Source: Rothia sp. (in: high G+C Gram-positive bacteria) (GTDB lineage: Bacteria > Actinomycetota > Actinomycetes > Actinomycetales > Micrococcaceae). From it: 64,000 nucleotides of DNA. The DNA lies in NCBI GenBank assembly GCA_030529845.1, contig JAUMWB010000002.1, forward strand, positions 207,170-271,169, in the 5' to 3' direction. Of this stretch, positions 35,944 to 43,211 are shown piece after piece (position 1 is the first letter of the stretch; each line of letters opens with the position of its first letter). The notes beneath the pieces are model-generated. The model saw nothing but the letters and a program-made list of their open reading frames with translations, ran no database searches and was not told the origin of the DNA. The position numbers and the translations under genes were made by a program.

Positions 35944-36717
35944 ATGAAGTACGAACTATATTCACACAGATATGGATTGGAAATAATTAGAGGCGACAAG
36001 GAAGCCAAAGAAGTTTTTGAAAAACTTGAAGAAATAATTCAAAATATCAGTGAGGACGAAATTTTAAAGAACTTCCTTAAACGAAGAAAAGACGGTAAGA
36101 AAAACGACAAAAGTATTTCTATAATATTAAACGAAACACTAAGAAATAAGCTTCTGGAAAACGGATGGGAAAAAGAAGTTTACATATTCAAAGACAAAAA
36201 TTATTCAGATCCAGAAAAGAGGTCTAAGAATAAAGCATGGCGCCTTGATTTCGCATACCCTGGACTATTCTCACTTGAAGTTGCCTTCAACCACAGCAGT
36301 GCAGCATTGGTAAACCTGATGAAACCAGTCCTAGCTTCTGAAATAAACCATGTGCAAAAAGCTCTCGATGGAGATAAACGAACAAAATTTGGAATAGTAA
36401 TTACCGCCAAAAGCGCACTTCAGGCGAACGGTGGGTTCGACGGTGCAATTGGAACCTACGAAAAATATATAAAACAGCTCAAGCCTCATATGAATTTCTT
36501 GATTACACCAACAGTAATTATCGGATTGGAAGGTCTTGAAAATTATCTGGTTGAAAAGATAAAAAACGCAAAAGCCGGGAAGGTATCAACGATAGTTAAG
36601 AAAAAAGTTGCAGGCAGCTTAGAATACGAGGTTATTTACGACTCAAGACAATCAGACAGCACTGTGCCCCAAAACTCCTCCGAAAATCTTGATCAGAACA
36701 CCCGTTCTGATCTATAA
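35944..36717 (+). CDS. BglII/BstYI-family type II restriction endonuclease, altered active site
   Basis: A 257-residue protein similar to BstYI (RGATCY) and BglII (AGATCT): LYSHRYGLEII near the N-terminus, ILNETLRNKLLENGW near residue 60-75, and the active-site stretch WRLDFAYPGLFSLEVAF. Asp102 and Glu112 align with the catalytic pair, but residue 114 is Ala where the family members I know have Gln, so cleavage may be impaired. Codons are strikingly AT-rich (many AAA, AAT, ATA), more than the flanking genes, suggesting separate acquisition. It has GAGATA upstream of its ATG, and its last codons form a hairpin with two GATC sites. Confidence 0.8.
   Translation: MKYELYSHRYGLEIIRGDKEAKEVFEKLEEIIQNISEDEILKNFLKRRKDGKKNDKSISIILNETLRNKLLENGWEKEVYIFKDKNYSDPEKRSKNKAWRLDFAYPGLFSLEVAFNHSSAALVNLMKPVLASEINHVQKALDGDKRTKFGIVITAKSALQANGGFDGAIGTYEKYIKQLKPHMNFLITPTVIIGLEGLENYLVEKIKNAKAGKVSTIVKKKVAGSLEYEVIYDSRQSDSTVPQNSSENLDQNTRSDL
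36691..36712. promoter_or_regulatory. GATC-bearing hairpin upstream of the methyltransferase
   Basis: GATCAGAAC (36691-36699) and GTTCTGATC (36704-36712) form a perfect 9-bp palindrome with a 4-base spacer ACCC. It overlaps the end of the BglII-like gene and ends 43 bases before the methyltransferase start. Both arms contain the predicted target GATC, so methylation could feed back on this site; it might equally act as an RNA hairpin. Confidence 0.6.
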
Positions 36718-36755
36718 TCATTGAGACCAACTATCCCCCGACAGGAGGCTCCAGA

Positions 36756-38081
36756 GTGGCCGACCAGCCGATTCGCATAATCGAACTCTTCGCGGGCGTC
36801 GGCGGCTTCCGCCTAGGCTTCGAAGGCTATAACAAAGACGGCTTTAACCTGCCTTCAGCTGGTAACTTTGAGACAGTCTGGGCTAACCAGTGGGAACCCC
36901 CAGGAACCCCCACCAAGCAGTTTGCTGCCCGTTGCTATGTTGCACGTTTTGGTGAAGAAAACTTCCTCAACGAAGACATCAATAAAGCTCTCACCATGGC
37001 CGAGAATGGTGAAATCACTATTCCAGACGCAGATATGCTCGTTGGCGGCTTCCCTTGCCAAGACTACTCTGTCTCCAAGCCCTTATCTCAGTCACACGGC
37101 ATTGAAGGCAAAAAGGGCGTACTCTGGTGGGATATCTACCGTGCGCTAGAGATGAAGAAGCCTCGCTACGTTGTCCTCGAAAATGTAGACCGACTACTGA
37201 AATCACCCTCGAAACAGCGTGGTCGTGACTTCGCAATTATTCTTTCATGCTTCTACTCACTGGGGTATTCCGTTGAGTGGCGTGTTATTAACGCAGCTGA
37301 CTATGGCCACCCCCAGAAGCGTAAACGTGTATATATCTATGCAGAACTTACCGACACAACGTGGGACCTAGAAACAACCCTGCGTACCGAAGGGGTTTTT
37401 GCTGAGGCCTTCCCTATTACCCAGAACCTGACTCGCGAAGATAACTTCAGCATTAGTATTGACCCCTTTGAAGTGACTCAAAACTTTGGTCTAGGTGCAA
37501 AAACCTCACGGTTCCAAGATGCCGGCGTAATGCAGCACGGTAAAATCTATACCGCGAAGCCAGAAGCTCTGTACACAGGCAAATGTCTTACTCTCGGCAA
37601 TATCGTTGTCGACGAGACCGAAGTGCCAGACCAGTTCTTTATTGAACCTAGCAAAATCCAGGCCTGGGAATACCTTAAGGGTGGCAAAAAAGAAGAACGC
37701 ATCAATAAAGTTAGTGGATTCAAGTACACCTACTCAGAAGGTAGCATGTCCTTCCCCGACCCCCTTGACCGCCCGGCACGCACCATTTTGACCGGCGAGG
37801 GTGGAGCAGGTGCCTCACGATTTAAACATGTTGTGAAGACGAAATCAGGTCGCCTACGCCGTCTTATTCCCGATGAACTAGATCAAATTCAGGGTTTCCC
37901 CAAGGGCTGGACCGACGCAGGTTTAACTGACGGACATCGCGCTTTCTGCATGGGTAACGCATTAGTCGTGGGTATCCCCAACGCACTTGGCAAAGCCATT
38001 AATCGTCGGCACTACGGATTAGAAAGAGAAGAGCTCGCAGAGTCTGCCAACCTGGAAAAGGACCCTGAGACTTTGTTCTAA
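36756..38081 (+). CDS. DNA (cytosine-5) methyltransferase, Sau3AI type
   Basis: A 441-residue C5 methylase with intact motifs in order: I IELFAGVGGFRLGFEG (residues 9-24), IV GGFPCQDYSVSK with catalytic Cys101, VI VVLENVDRLL, VIII QKRKRVYI, and X MGNALVVGIPNALG. In the Sau3AI system the sister enzyme makes GATm5C, so the likely target is the cytosine of GATC. It uses a GTG start with AGGAGG upstream at about 36742-36747. The partner nucleases are the two genes upstream. The gene ends within four bases of a convergent HNH gene. Confidence 0.92.
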   Translation: MADQPIRIIELFAGVGGFRLGFEGYNKDGFNLPSAGNFETVWANQWEPPGTPTKQFAARCYVARFGEENFLNEDINKALTMAENGEITIPDADMLVGGFPCQDYSVSKPLSQSHGIEGKKGVLWWDIYRALEMKKPRYVVLENVDRLLKSPSKQRGRDFAIILSCFYSLGYSVEWRVINAADYGHPQKRKRVYIYAELTDTTWDLETTLRTEGVFAEAFPITQNLTREDNFSISIDPFEVTQNFGLGAKTSRFQDAGVMQHGKIYTAKPEALYTGKCLTLGNIVVDETEVPDQFFIEPSKIQAWEYLKGGKKEERINKVSGFKYTYSEGSMSFPDPLDRPARTILTGEGGAGASRFKHVVKTKSGRLRRLIPDELDQIQGFPKGWTDAGLTDGHRAFCMGNALVVGIPNALGKAINRRHYGLEREELAESANLEKDPETLF

Positions 38082-39190
38082 AGCAGAAGCCCATCACGGT
38101 TTCGGTCAAAATGTGTTGCCAGTAGTGCTTTCTCGGTCTGGCCGATTTCTACACCTAAATTACGCCCGTGTAGAACGCGGTACTGCCCACTTTCAAGCTC
38201 CTGATGGATAACTACACGTAAGCTTCGGTCTACTGCCAAGTAACCACGGTCAAAAAGTGTATGCAAATCACGGCGTAATAACAGCCCTCCATTTCTTCTG
38301 TGTTCACCGTGTTCTGCGTAGGAGTAGAGATGGGCGGCATCCAGAGCAGCTAGAAAACAGGGGCCACTAAAAGCACACACCGACCCAAAACGGTTAACGA
38401 GATGAGCACGAAACTGAGTTTGGCCACGTCTAGTACGCACCGCGCGTTCACTAAAACCGCCCGAGGCTAGTCTTGATTCAAGCTCGTCAGGGCCAAGTGT
38501 CGCACGGACCGCTATCTGGAGACGGCTAAAGAACTCGCTGACTCGCTGTGGGTTAAGTTCAACAATGCTGTTTTGTTTATTCCAGCGTTCTGCCAGTTGT
38601 TCCATTTCGCTAGCGAGCATAGCCCCTGCAAGATCTGACCAAGTATCACCGTACCGAGCAGTCCTCATGGTTGTTGTCTCTTGCGCAACGATAGGCCTGG
38701 TAGTACTACGCGCATCAGCGTCCAGCTTGTGAGGCCGTAAACAGGCTCCATCGCATCGCCAATCCTGCCGGTTCTTCCGCCAATACATCTTGCTATTACC
38801 GCATATCGGACATTGGAGTCTCTCCACGGTTTGCTCCTGCTCAGTAATCTCTTGGATTACAGCAGCTCCCAATAGAACCTGGTTATCTCTAACTAATACC
38901 AAATCGCCCTCTTTGACCTGCCTACTGTTAGGAACCTGGTTGCTGTAGGAGTAGTGGCTATCGATATCGTCATCGTAGAGTAACCCTGATGTAGCACGGC
39001 GATTATCTTGCTCATCTAAAGCACGAAAGAGCCAAACCTTACGTCTCTCATAATTCTGCGGCACGGTAATGCGAGGGTACACAATATCAGGGCGGGCAAA
39101 GAATTCAGGAGACATACAAGCAGCATACTCCAAGCCCAAATAAGAGCGAAGCGTCACAAGCCTGAGCTCAGTAACAAACCGTAGGCCCAT
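38078..39190 (-). CDS. HNH endonuclease with PUA-like domain and zinc ribbon
   Basis: A 370-residue protein in three parts. Residues about 35-120 have the strand pattern and basic surface of PUA/EVE-like base-reading domains (VYPRITVPQ, SHYSYSNQVPNSRQVKEGDLVLVRDNQVLLGAAVI). Cys127, Cys130, Cys146 and Cys150 form a zinc ribbon. Residues about 255-320 are an HNH nuclease (RRGQTQFRAHLVNRFG, AAHLYSYAEHGEHRRNGGLLLRRDLHTLFDRG) with His287, Asn300 and His310. It converges on the methyltransferase with a 4-base overlap. A modification-dependent restriction enzyme is a good guess; an alternative start is at 39115. Confidence 0.8.
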   Translation of the reverse strand: MGLRFVTELRLVTLRSYLGLEYAACMSPEFFARPDIVYPRITVPQNYERRKVWLFRALDEQDNRRATSGLLYDDDIDSHYSYSNQVPNSRQVKEGDLVLVRDNQVLLGAAVIQEITEQEQTVERLQCPICGNSKMYWRKNRQDWRCDGACLRPHKLDADARSTTRPIVAQETTTMRTARYGDTWSDLAGAMLASEMEQLAERWNKQNSIVELNPQRVSEFFSRLQIAVRATLGPDELESRLASGGFSERAVRTRRGQTQFRAHLVNRFGSVCAFSGPCFLAALDAAHLYSYAEHGEHRRNGGLLLRRDLHTLFDRGYLAVDRSLRVVIHQELESGQYRVLHGRNLGVEIGQTEKALLATHFDRNRDGLLL

Positions 39191-39349
39191 TAGCCCACGT
39201 CAGACGCAAGACCTGTGGATAACTACCCTTCTTCGGCGTAATCTGCTGTCAAAAACCGGGCAAGCGGGCCGAAACTCTTGCCATGGCACAAACCCAGCAC
39301 TATAAACACACATAAGACCTAGTCACAAAGATGTCACCAGGAGACCCTC

Positions 39350-40030
39350 ATGAAACACACCCCCACCCGCAATCTTGCCCTAACAGCTATCGCGCTACTA
39401 GCTCTTACAGGTTGCGGTGCGCAAGCCACAGGCTCGGTTCCCGAACCGGATTCAAGTACCACAACTTCCGCGGTAGTAGCCACCTCTGCGAGCGCCGTTG
39501 AGGAAACTGCCAGCGCAGAAGAAACCAATTATTCGGGTGGCTCAAAAGCACCCGAAGGTGAATATCGCGCTGCTGACGAGCACGGCCCCGCCCAGAACGT
39601 GCCCAAACCGGTTGCCCCAGAAGGCATGAATATTGAGTCGCCAGAGGCGATGGAAAAATTTATTGTGTACTGGCAGGAGATGCGCAATTATGCTTACCAG
39701 ACCGGCGATACCTCAGAGGTGAAATTACTAGTCGACGAATCCCATACTAAAGAACATGAATTCTATCAATCACTGGAAGAAATCTATGCTTCAGGGGGGT
39801 GGGTTGTCGCTGGTGGACTTACCATCCACTACAACAAAGAGCTCATTGTCTCTCTAGGAAACGGAGAATACTCAGTCGGGAGCAACTTTGAAGCAGAAGA
39901 CTCTGTTCTCTGGTATGACGGTAAAGCAATCTATAACGACAACTCAGGTTCAATAAGTAAGGGCGTAGATTTTCGCCTGAAATTCCAAGATGGGGGTTGG
40001 AAGGTACTCAGCACAAAGGAGATTAACTAG
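39350..40030 (+). CDS. Secreted lipoprotein, DUF6318-like
   Basis: A 226-residue lipoprotein: signal peptide with lipobox LLALTGCG, then a Ser/Thr/Ala-rich linker, then a globular part from about residue 90 (PEAMEKFIVYWQEMRNYAYQTGDTSEVKLLVD) with the pattern of actinobacterial DUF6318 proteins. It overlaps the next gene by one base (TAGTG), so the two are a pair. CCAGGAGACC provides an RBS. Function unknown; a surface role is likely. Confidence 0.8.
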   Translation: MKHTPTRNLALTAIALLALTGCGAQATGSVPEPDSSTTTSAVVATSASAVEETASAEETNYSGGSKAPEGEYRAADEHGPAQNVPKPVAPEGMNIESPEAMEKFIVYWQEMRNYAYQTGDTSEVKLLVDESHTKEHEFYQSLEEIYASGGWVVAGGLTIHYNKELIVSLGNGEYSVGSNFEAEDSVLWYDGKAIYNDNSGSISKGVDFRLKFQDGGWKVLSTKEIN

Positions 40031-41007
40031 TGCGGATTAAAGTATTTTCAATCTCTTGTGCGCTTTTACTAGCTGTTTTGAACGTATCTCCGGGAGCTCA
40101 TGCTACCTCATCAGGTGAGGCAGACGATGATGGATTTAAAATCGATATCATTGAGAGCTTTATCAAGTCTGAAGATGGTGTAGATAGTTCGGATGATGCT
40201 CCTCCTGAGTATCAAGTCCACGATGAGGGTCTCCCATCTGCGGTTAAACTCATTTACTTCGATAAGCCCCGAGGCCCCAACCGTGCAGCCCTCCAAGTAG
40301 GAGGCGCGCCTTCCCCGGGAACCTACTGCCTGGCAAGCAACGGGGACCTCGGCGTCCTCTCCCTCGTCCCAGCCGACTGGGCCGACGGCGCAGATACCCC
40401 CTACAACACTCCCCAAGGCCCCATCGGCTGCGTCCCCCTCACCCCAGCAGAACTCGAAGCTGCAGGCCTAGAACTTGCCGAAGAAAACGGGCAAACCGTA
40501 TTACGCACCGTCCGCGTCACCCTCACAACCCACGACTTCGACACCTTCCCCATCGCAGCCGCAACACCCCAGCAAGAACGCGCACCCCACACCCTCAAAA
40601 ACTACAACACCAACTTCTGGGCCGACCCCAACCCCCAAGAATTCACGCGCACCATCAACGGCCAAAACGTCGTACTCCGCGCAACCCCCATCTCCTACAC
40701 CTTCGATTACGGGGACGGCGCCACGCTCGGCCCCGTCTCCTACCCCGGCTACCAGCTCGGCGCGGATGTCTGGGACCAGCCCACCGACACTTCCCACCGC
40801 TACACGGACCCCGGCGACTACTACTTCGCTCTGACCACCACCTACCGCGGTGAATACTCCGTCGATGGCGGGCCCTGGCAGGTCATCGACGGTACAGTCA
40901 GCCGTACCAGCGACCCGCAGCTGGTGCGAGTCTGGCGCACACAGGTTGGCCTGGTTGCCGAGGACTGTGCTACAGGTGCGGACGCCTGGGGCTGCACTAG
41001 CGGCTAG
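40030..41007 (+). CDS. Secreted PKD-domain-like protein
   Basis: A 325-residue exported protein with a signal peptide (ISCALLLAVLNVSPGAHA) and a GTG start overlapping the lipoprotein stop. The C-terminal third has a PKD-like beta-sandwich pattern (TPISYTFDYGDGATLGPVSY, DTSHRYTDPGDYYFALTTTYRGEYSVDGGPW) with the usual YTFDYGDG and YxxPGxY signatures. No anchor or enzymatic motif is visible. The middle of the gene has strikingly C-rich, high-GC codons compared with its 5' end, hinting at two origins. Likely works with its lipoprotein neighbour at the surface. Confidence 0.8.
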   Translation: MRIKVFSISCALLLAVLNVSPGAHATSSGEADDDGFKIDIIESFIKSEDGVDSSDDAPPEYQVHDEGLPSAVKLIYFDKPRGPNRAALQVGGAPSPGTYCLASNGDLGVLSLVPADWADGADTPYNTPQGPIGCVPLTPAELEAAGLELAEENGQTVLRTVRVTLTTHDFDTFPIAAATPQQERAPHTLKNYNTNFWADPNPQEFTRTINGQNVVLRATPISYTFDYGDGATLGPVSYPGYQLGADVWDQPTDTSHRYTDPGDYYFALTTTYRGEYSVDGGPWQVIDGTVSRTSDPQLVRVWRTQVGLVAEDCATGADAWGCTSG

Positions 41008-41109
41008 CCTAGCCCCTCACCCAAGAAACTTCACAAGAAAAGTATTTTCTTAGGTTTCGCACAGGTTCCCCGAATTGAGTTCAAAGGTTAGGGTGCCATA
41101 GTTAAAGAC

Positions 41110-41290
41110 ATGAGGACGAGGAGAGAAAACCTCGCAACCTCAAGAGACTGAGAATCTCACCGTGACGATGAGTCACCTCTTTCAGAGAAATGTGTGTAAC
41201 CTCTGAAGCTCCTCCCCTAGGGGATAGGTGCGAAAGAAATGTGTGTGCATGAGAAAAGGTCGCAACCAAAAGGTTGCGACCTTTTCTCTA
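41110..41290 (+). ncRNA. Candidate structured small RNA
   Basis: A gene-free 350-base stretch contains a possible promoter (TTGAGT at 41075-41080, TAGTTA at 41099-41104), then about 180 bases that fold as a chain of hairpins. Stems: 41111-41115/41138-41142 enclosing 41117-41121/41130-41134; GTGAC/GTCAC at 41162-41176; TTCAGAG/CTCTGAA at 41181-41207; CCCCTAGGGG at 41214-41223; and a 17-bp terminator at 41251-41288. GAAATGTGTGT occurs twice, once in a loop. No reading frame is present. Family not recognised; it could also be the 5' leader of the downstream gene if the terminator is read through. Confidence 0.6.
41251..41288. terminator. Strong terminator ending the candidate RNA
   Basis: GAGAAAAGGTCGCAACC pairs perfectly (17 bp) with its complement across a 4-base AAAA loop. 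It has A-rich and T-rich stretches on both sides, so it can act in both directions. Confidence 0.85.
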
Positions 41291-41312
41291 TCCCCCAAAT
41301 AGCAAGCAATGA

Positions 41313-41318
41313 TATAAT
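41313..41318 (+). promoter_or_regulatory. TATAAT -10 element
   Basis: A consensus TATAAT 37 bases before the first small membrane protein gene, just after the terminator; the -35 side is weak. Confidence 0.5.
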
Positions 41319-41354
41319 TGGGTGGAGTAGGCAGACAACAAGGAGGTTACCGCC

Positions 41355-41777
41355 ATGACGACACCCTTACAGCCCGCCGAAAAAGTTGGTTACCAGGCCA
41401 ATGGGGTACCCTGGGAGCTATCCCTTCTAATCGCTACCGCCTTAACAGGTATGCTTGCGACTATCCTAGCTGGACACGGTTACTTGGCTGGACTCTGCTC
41501 GCTCATGTTTATCCCTATCTGGTACACGCAAGATCAGTCCAAACTCAAATACGACCGTATCGAAACATACACCCGCACCAGCTACACCGTTATCTTCTTC
41601 GCAACCCTCGTCATATGGTTCTTTACCGTTATATGGCTTATTCTCACCGAGCCAGAAACAGATGCCTGGTCAAACATTGCAATCCTCATCAGCAGCTTTG
41701 GCGCCCTCACTATGGTAGCCCGGTTCGCGATGCCCTGGATTCACAAGAGTAAACCAGTCATACCCAACGAAAAATAG
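41355..41777 (+). CDS. Small membrane protein, tandem family member 1
   Basis: A 140-residue protein with four predicted spans (about residues 20-42, 45-60, 78-100, 112-130). Strong RBS (AGGAGG) 8 bases before the ATG. It is the first of four small four-span proteins in one direction whose C-termini share a helix ending in a [RF]-x-[AMV]-P motif (here ARFAMPWI). No known domain recognised. Base composition is like the neighbours. Confidence 0.8.
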   Translation: MTTPLQPAEKVGYQANGVPWELSLLIATALTGMLATILAGHGYLAGLCSLMFIPIWYTQDQSKLKYDRIETYTRTSYTVIFFATLVIWFFTVIWLILTEPETDAWSNIAILISSFGALTMVARFAMPWIHKSKPVIPNEK

Positions 41778-41844
41778 CGGGCAATCCTAGCCTGACTAGA
41801 GCCCACAGCTCTACAATGGTAGAAATCTCAAGGAGGAGATTCCT

Positions 41845-42273
41845 ATGACCGAACAGACCATCCAGTCCCGCCCGGCTGTGCAGCAGGCGTCCGCGCCCTA
41901 TCTCTACGAGGAACGTATCGGCGGCAACTGGCCACAGGCCCTCACCATCACAGCCCTCTTCGTAGCTCTCGCAGCCAGTCTCATATTCCAGACCCACCTG
42001 CTCAATATGGTTCTTGTTTTCTGCTGTGTGGCGTTCGGTTTTTATATCAGCCGTCGTCGAGCATCAGCAAAAAGAACCCTGCCTATCAGCTATGGTTTGG
42101 CATCCCAGACGGTTTTCGCAGTGGCCGTCCTTGCCCTGCTCTACCCCAGCCTAGACGACCCCGCCAGTGCCACCTGGCGCCTTCCCCTCCTGGCAGTCAC
42201 CACCCTACTGTTCCACCGCTTCGTCGCCCCCGGCTACCGCCCCATTGAAGAGGGGAGAGTCGCTCATGCCTAG
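41845..42273 (+). CDS. Small membrane protein, tandem family member 2
   Basis: A 142-residue protein with four spans and a long polar N-tail. The RBS AAGGAGGAG is near perfect. The third and fourth spans end in LFHRFVAPGYRP, the same closing motif as members 1, 3 and 4. It overlaps member 3 by 8 bases. Function unknown. Confidence 0.8.
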   Translation: MTEQTIQSRPAVQQASAPYLYEERIGGNWPQALTITALFVALAASLIFQTHLLNMVLVFCCVAFGFYISRRRASAKRTLPISYGLASQTVFAVAVLALLYPSLDDPASATWRLPLLAVTTLLFHRFVAPGYRPIEEGRVAHA

Positions 42274-42649
42274 CTCCAGCACCAAGAACCTAGCCTTCGG
42301 AGCAGATGTACGCCCAGCTTTTCTAGCTGCTTTAGGCCTCAGCGTCCTCGCCTGGATAAACATAACCCCGCATTTTCTACTACCCCTAGTTTCCCTCGGA
42401 ATCGCGCTCATTGGAATCAAGGCAATGAACCTGCCAACATCAGGGAAAATGTCTTGGTATGGTCGCGGGCTCCTTGTCGTAACAGCGATAGGGGGATCCT
42501 TAGCCGCCTATCTCATCTTTAATCTCACACCAGGTGAGCTCATCGGCCTCACTACACGCGCCATCCTTGCCCAGGTAGCAGCTTTCGCGGTGATCTTCGT
42601 TTTCTTCACACGGCTGCTCCCGGTTGAAGTCAGTCCACCGGTCTCCTAA
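42266..42649 (+). CDS. Small membrane protein, tandem family member 3
   Basis: A 127-residue four-span protein. The ATG at 42266 has GGGGAGAG upstream; a longer frame from 42167 is not credible because it overlaps member 2. NLAFGADVRPAFLAALGLSVLAWIN is nearly shared with member 4 (NLVFGAPVWPSLLAAFGFSFIAW), so the two are recent paralogues. Function unknown. Confidence 0.78.
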   Translation: MPSSSTKNLAFGADVRPAFLAALGLSVLAWINITPHFLLPLVSLGIALIGIKAMNLPTSGKMSWYGRGLLVVTAIGGSLAAYLIFNLTPGELIGLTTRAILAQVAAFAVIFVFFTRLLPVEVSPPVS

Positions 42650-42672
42650 AGAAAGAACGACAAGGAGCTCGC

Positions 42673-43113
42673 ATGCCAGAACCCCTTACCACAGACAAAC
42701 CCCGTCAACGGAGCCAACAAAGAAATCTAGTCTTCGGGGCGCCGGTATGGCCGTCTTTGCTAGCAGCCTTCGGGTTCAGCTTCATCGCCTGGGCAGACCA
42801 CGTTGACAGTGTCTGGTTCAGAATGACTAGCATCCTCATTATCTATATCGGGCTTAGCCTCATGCCGTTACCAAGGACCTTCACACCGGTTAAACCCGCA
42901 CTCATTTCTCTCGGAGCATCGCTCCTTATCATTGGTCTGCTAGTCGGTACCACCATTCTGGTTCACGAGGTTCTCTTCCCCGCCCCCTTCGCACAGAGCG
43001 CCCCCGGCGCAGTTGCCAACCAGGCCATCACTGCGCTGGTCGCTTTCGCCCTCTTCCGCTGGGCTATGCCGGTACTTCCCAGCTACGAAAGTAAACACGC
43101 GTCTAACCGCTAA
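42673..43113 (+). CDS. Small membrane protein, tandem family member 4
   Basis: A 146-residue four-span protein, paralogue of member 3, ending in LFRWAMPVLPSYES. RBS AAGGAG is 9 bases before the ATG. Followed by a terminator that contains the GGCGTCCGC motif. Function unknown; possibly subunits of one small membrane complex. Confidence 0.78.
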   Translation: MPEPLTTDKPRQRSQQRNLVFGAPVWPSLLAAFGFSFIAWADHVDSVWFRMTSILIIYIGLSLMPLPRTFTPVKPALISLGASLLIIGLLVGTTILVHEVLFPAPFAQSAPGAVANQAITALVAFALFRWAMPVLPSYESKHASNR

Positions 43114-43135
43114 ACAAGTACCGGAAATATACAAA

Positions 43136-43187
43136 GGACGCCCGCCCCACTCCCCTGCCACAGGGCAGGAAGGTGGGGCGGGCGTCC
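43136..43187. terminator. Bidirectional terminator with nonamer
   Basis: A 15-bp perfect stem, GGACGCCCGCCCCAC (43136-43150) against GTGGGGCGGGCGTCC (43173-43187), with an inner CCTGCC/GGCAGG stem, between the small membrane genes and the convergent ald gene. A GGCGTCCGC nonamer is built into the right arm. Confidence 0.8.
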
Positions 43188-43211
43188 GCACCCTTAAGCT
43201 GCGTCTGGTGA

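Noticed and set aside
39214-39222. DnaA box TGTGGATAA
   Set aside because: Single match between unrelated genes, with no cluster, no AT-rich unwinding element and no dnaA or dnaN.
32591-39349. Prophage or conjugative island
   Set aside because: No integrase, phage structural gene, tRNA attachment site or direct repeat was found. A small restriction island is the most that can be said.
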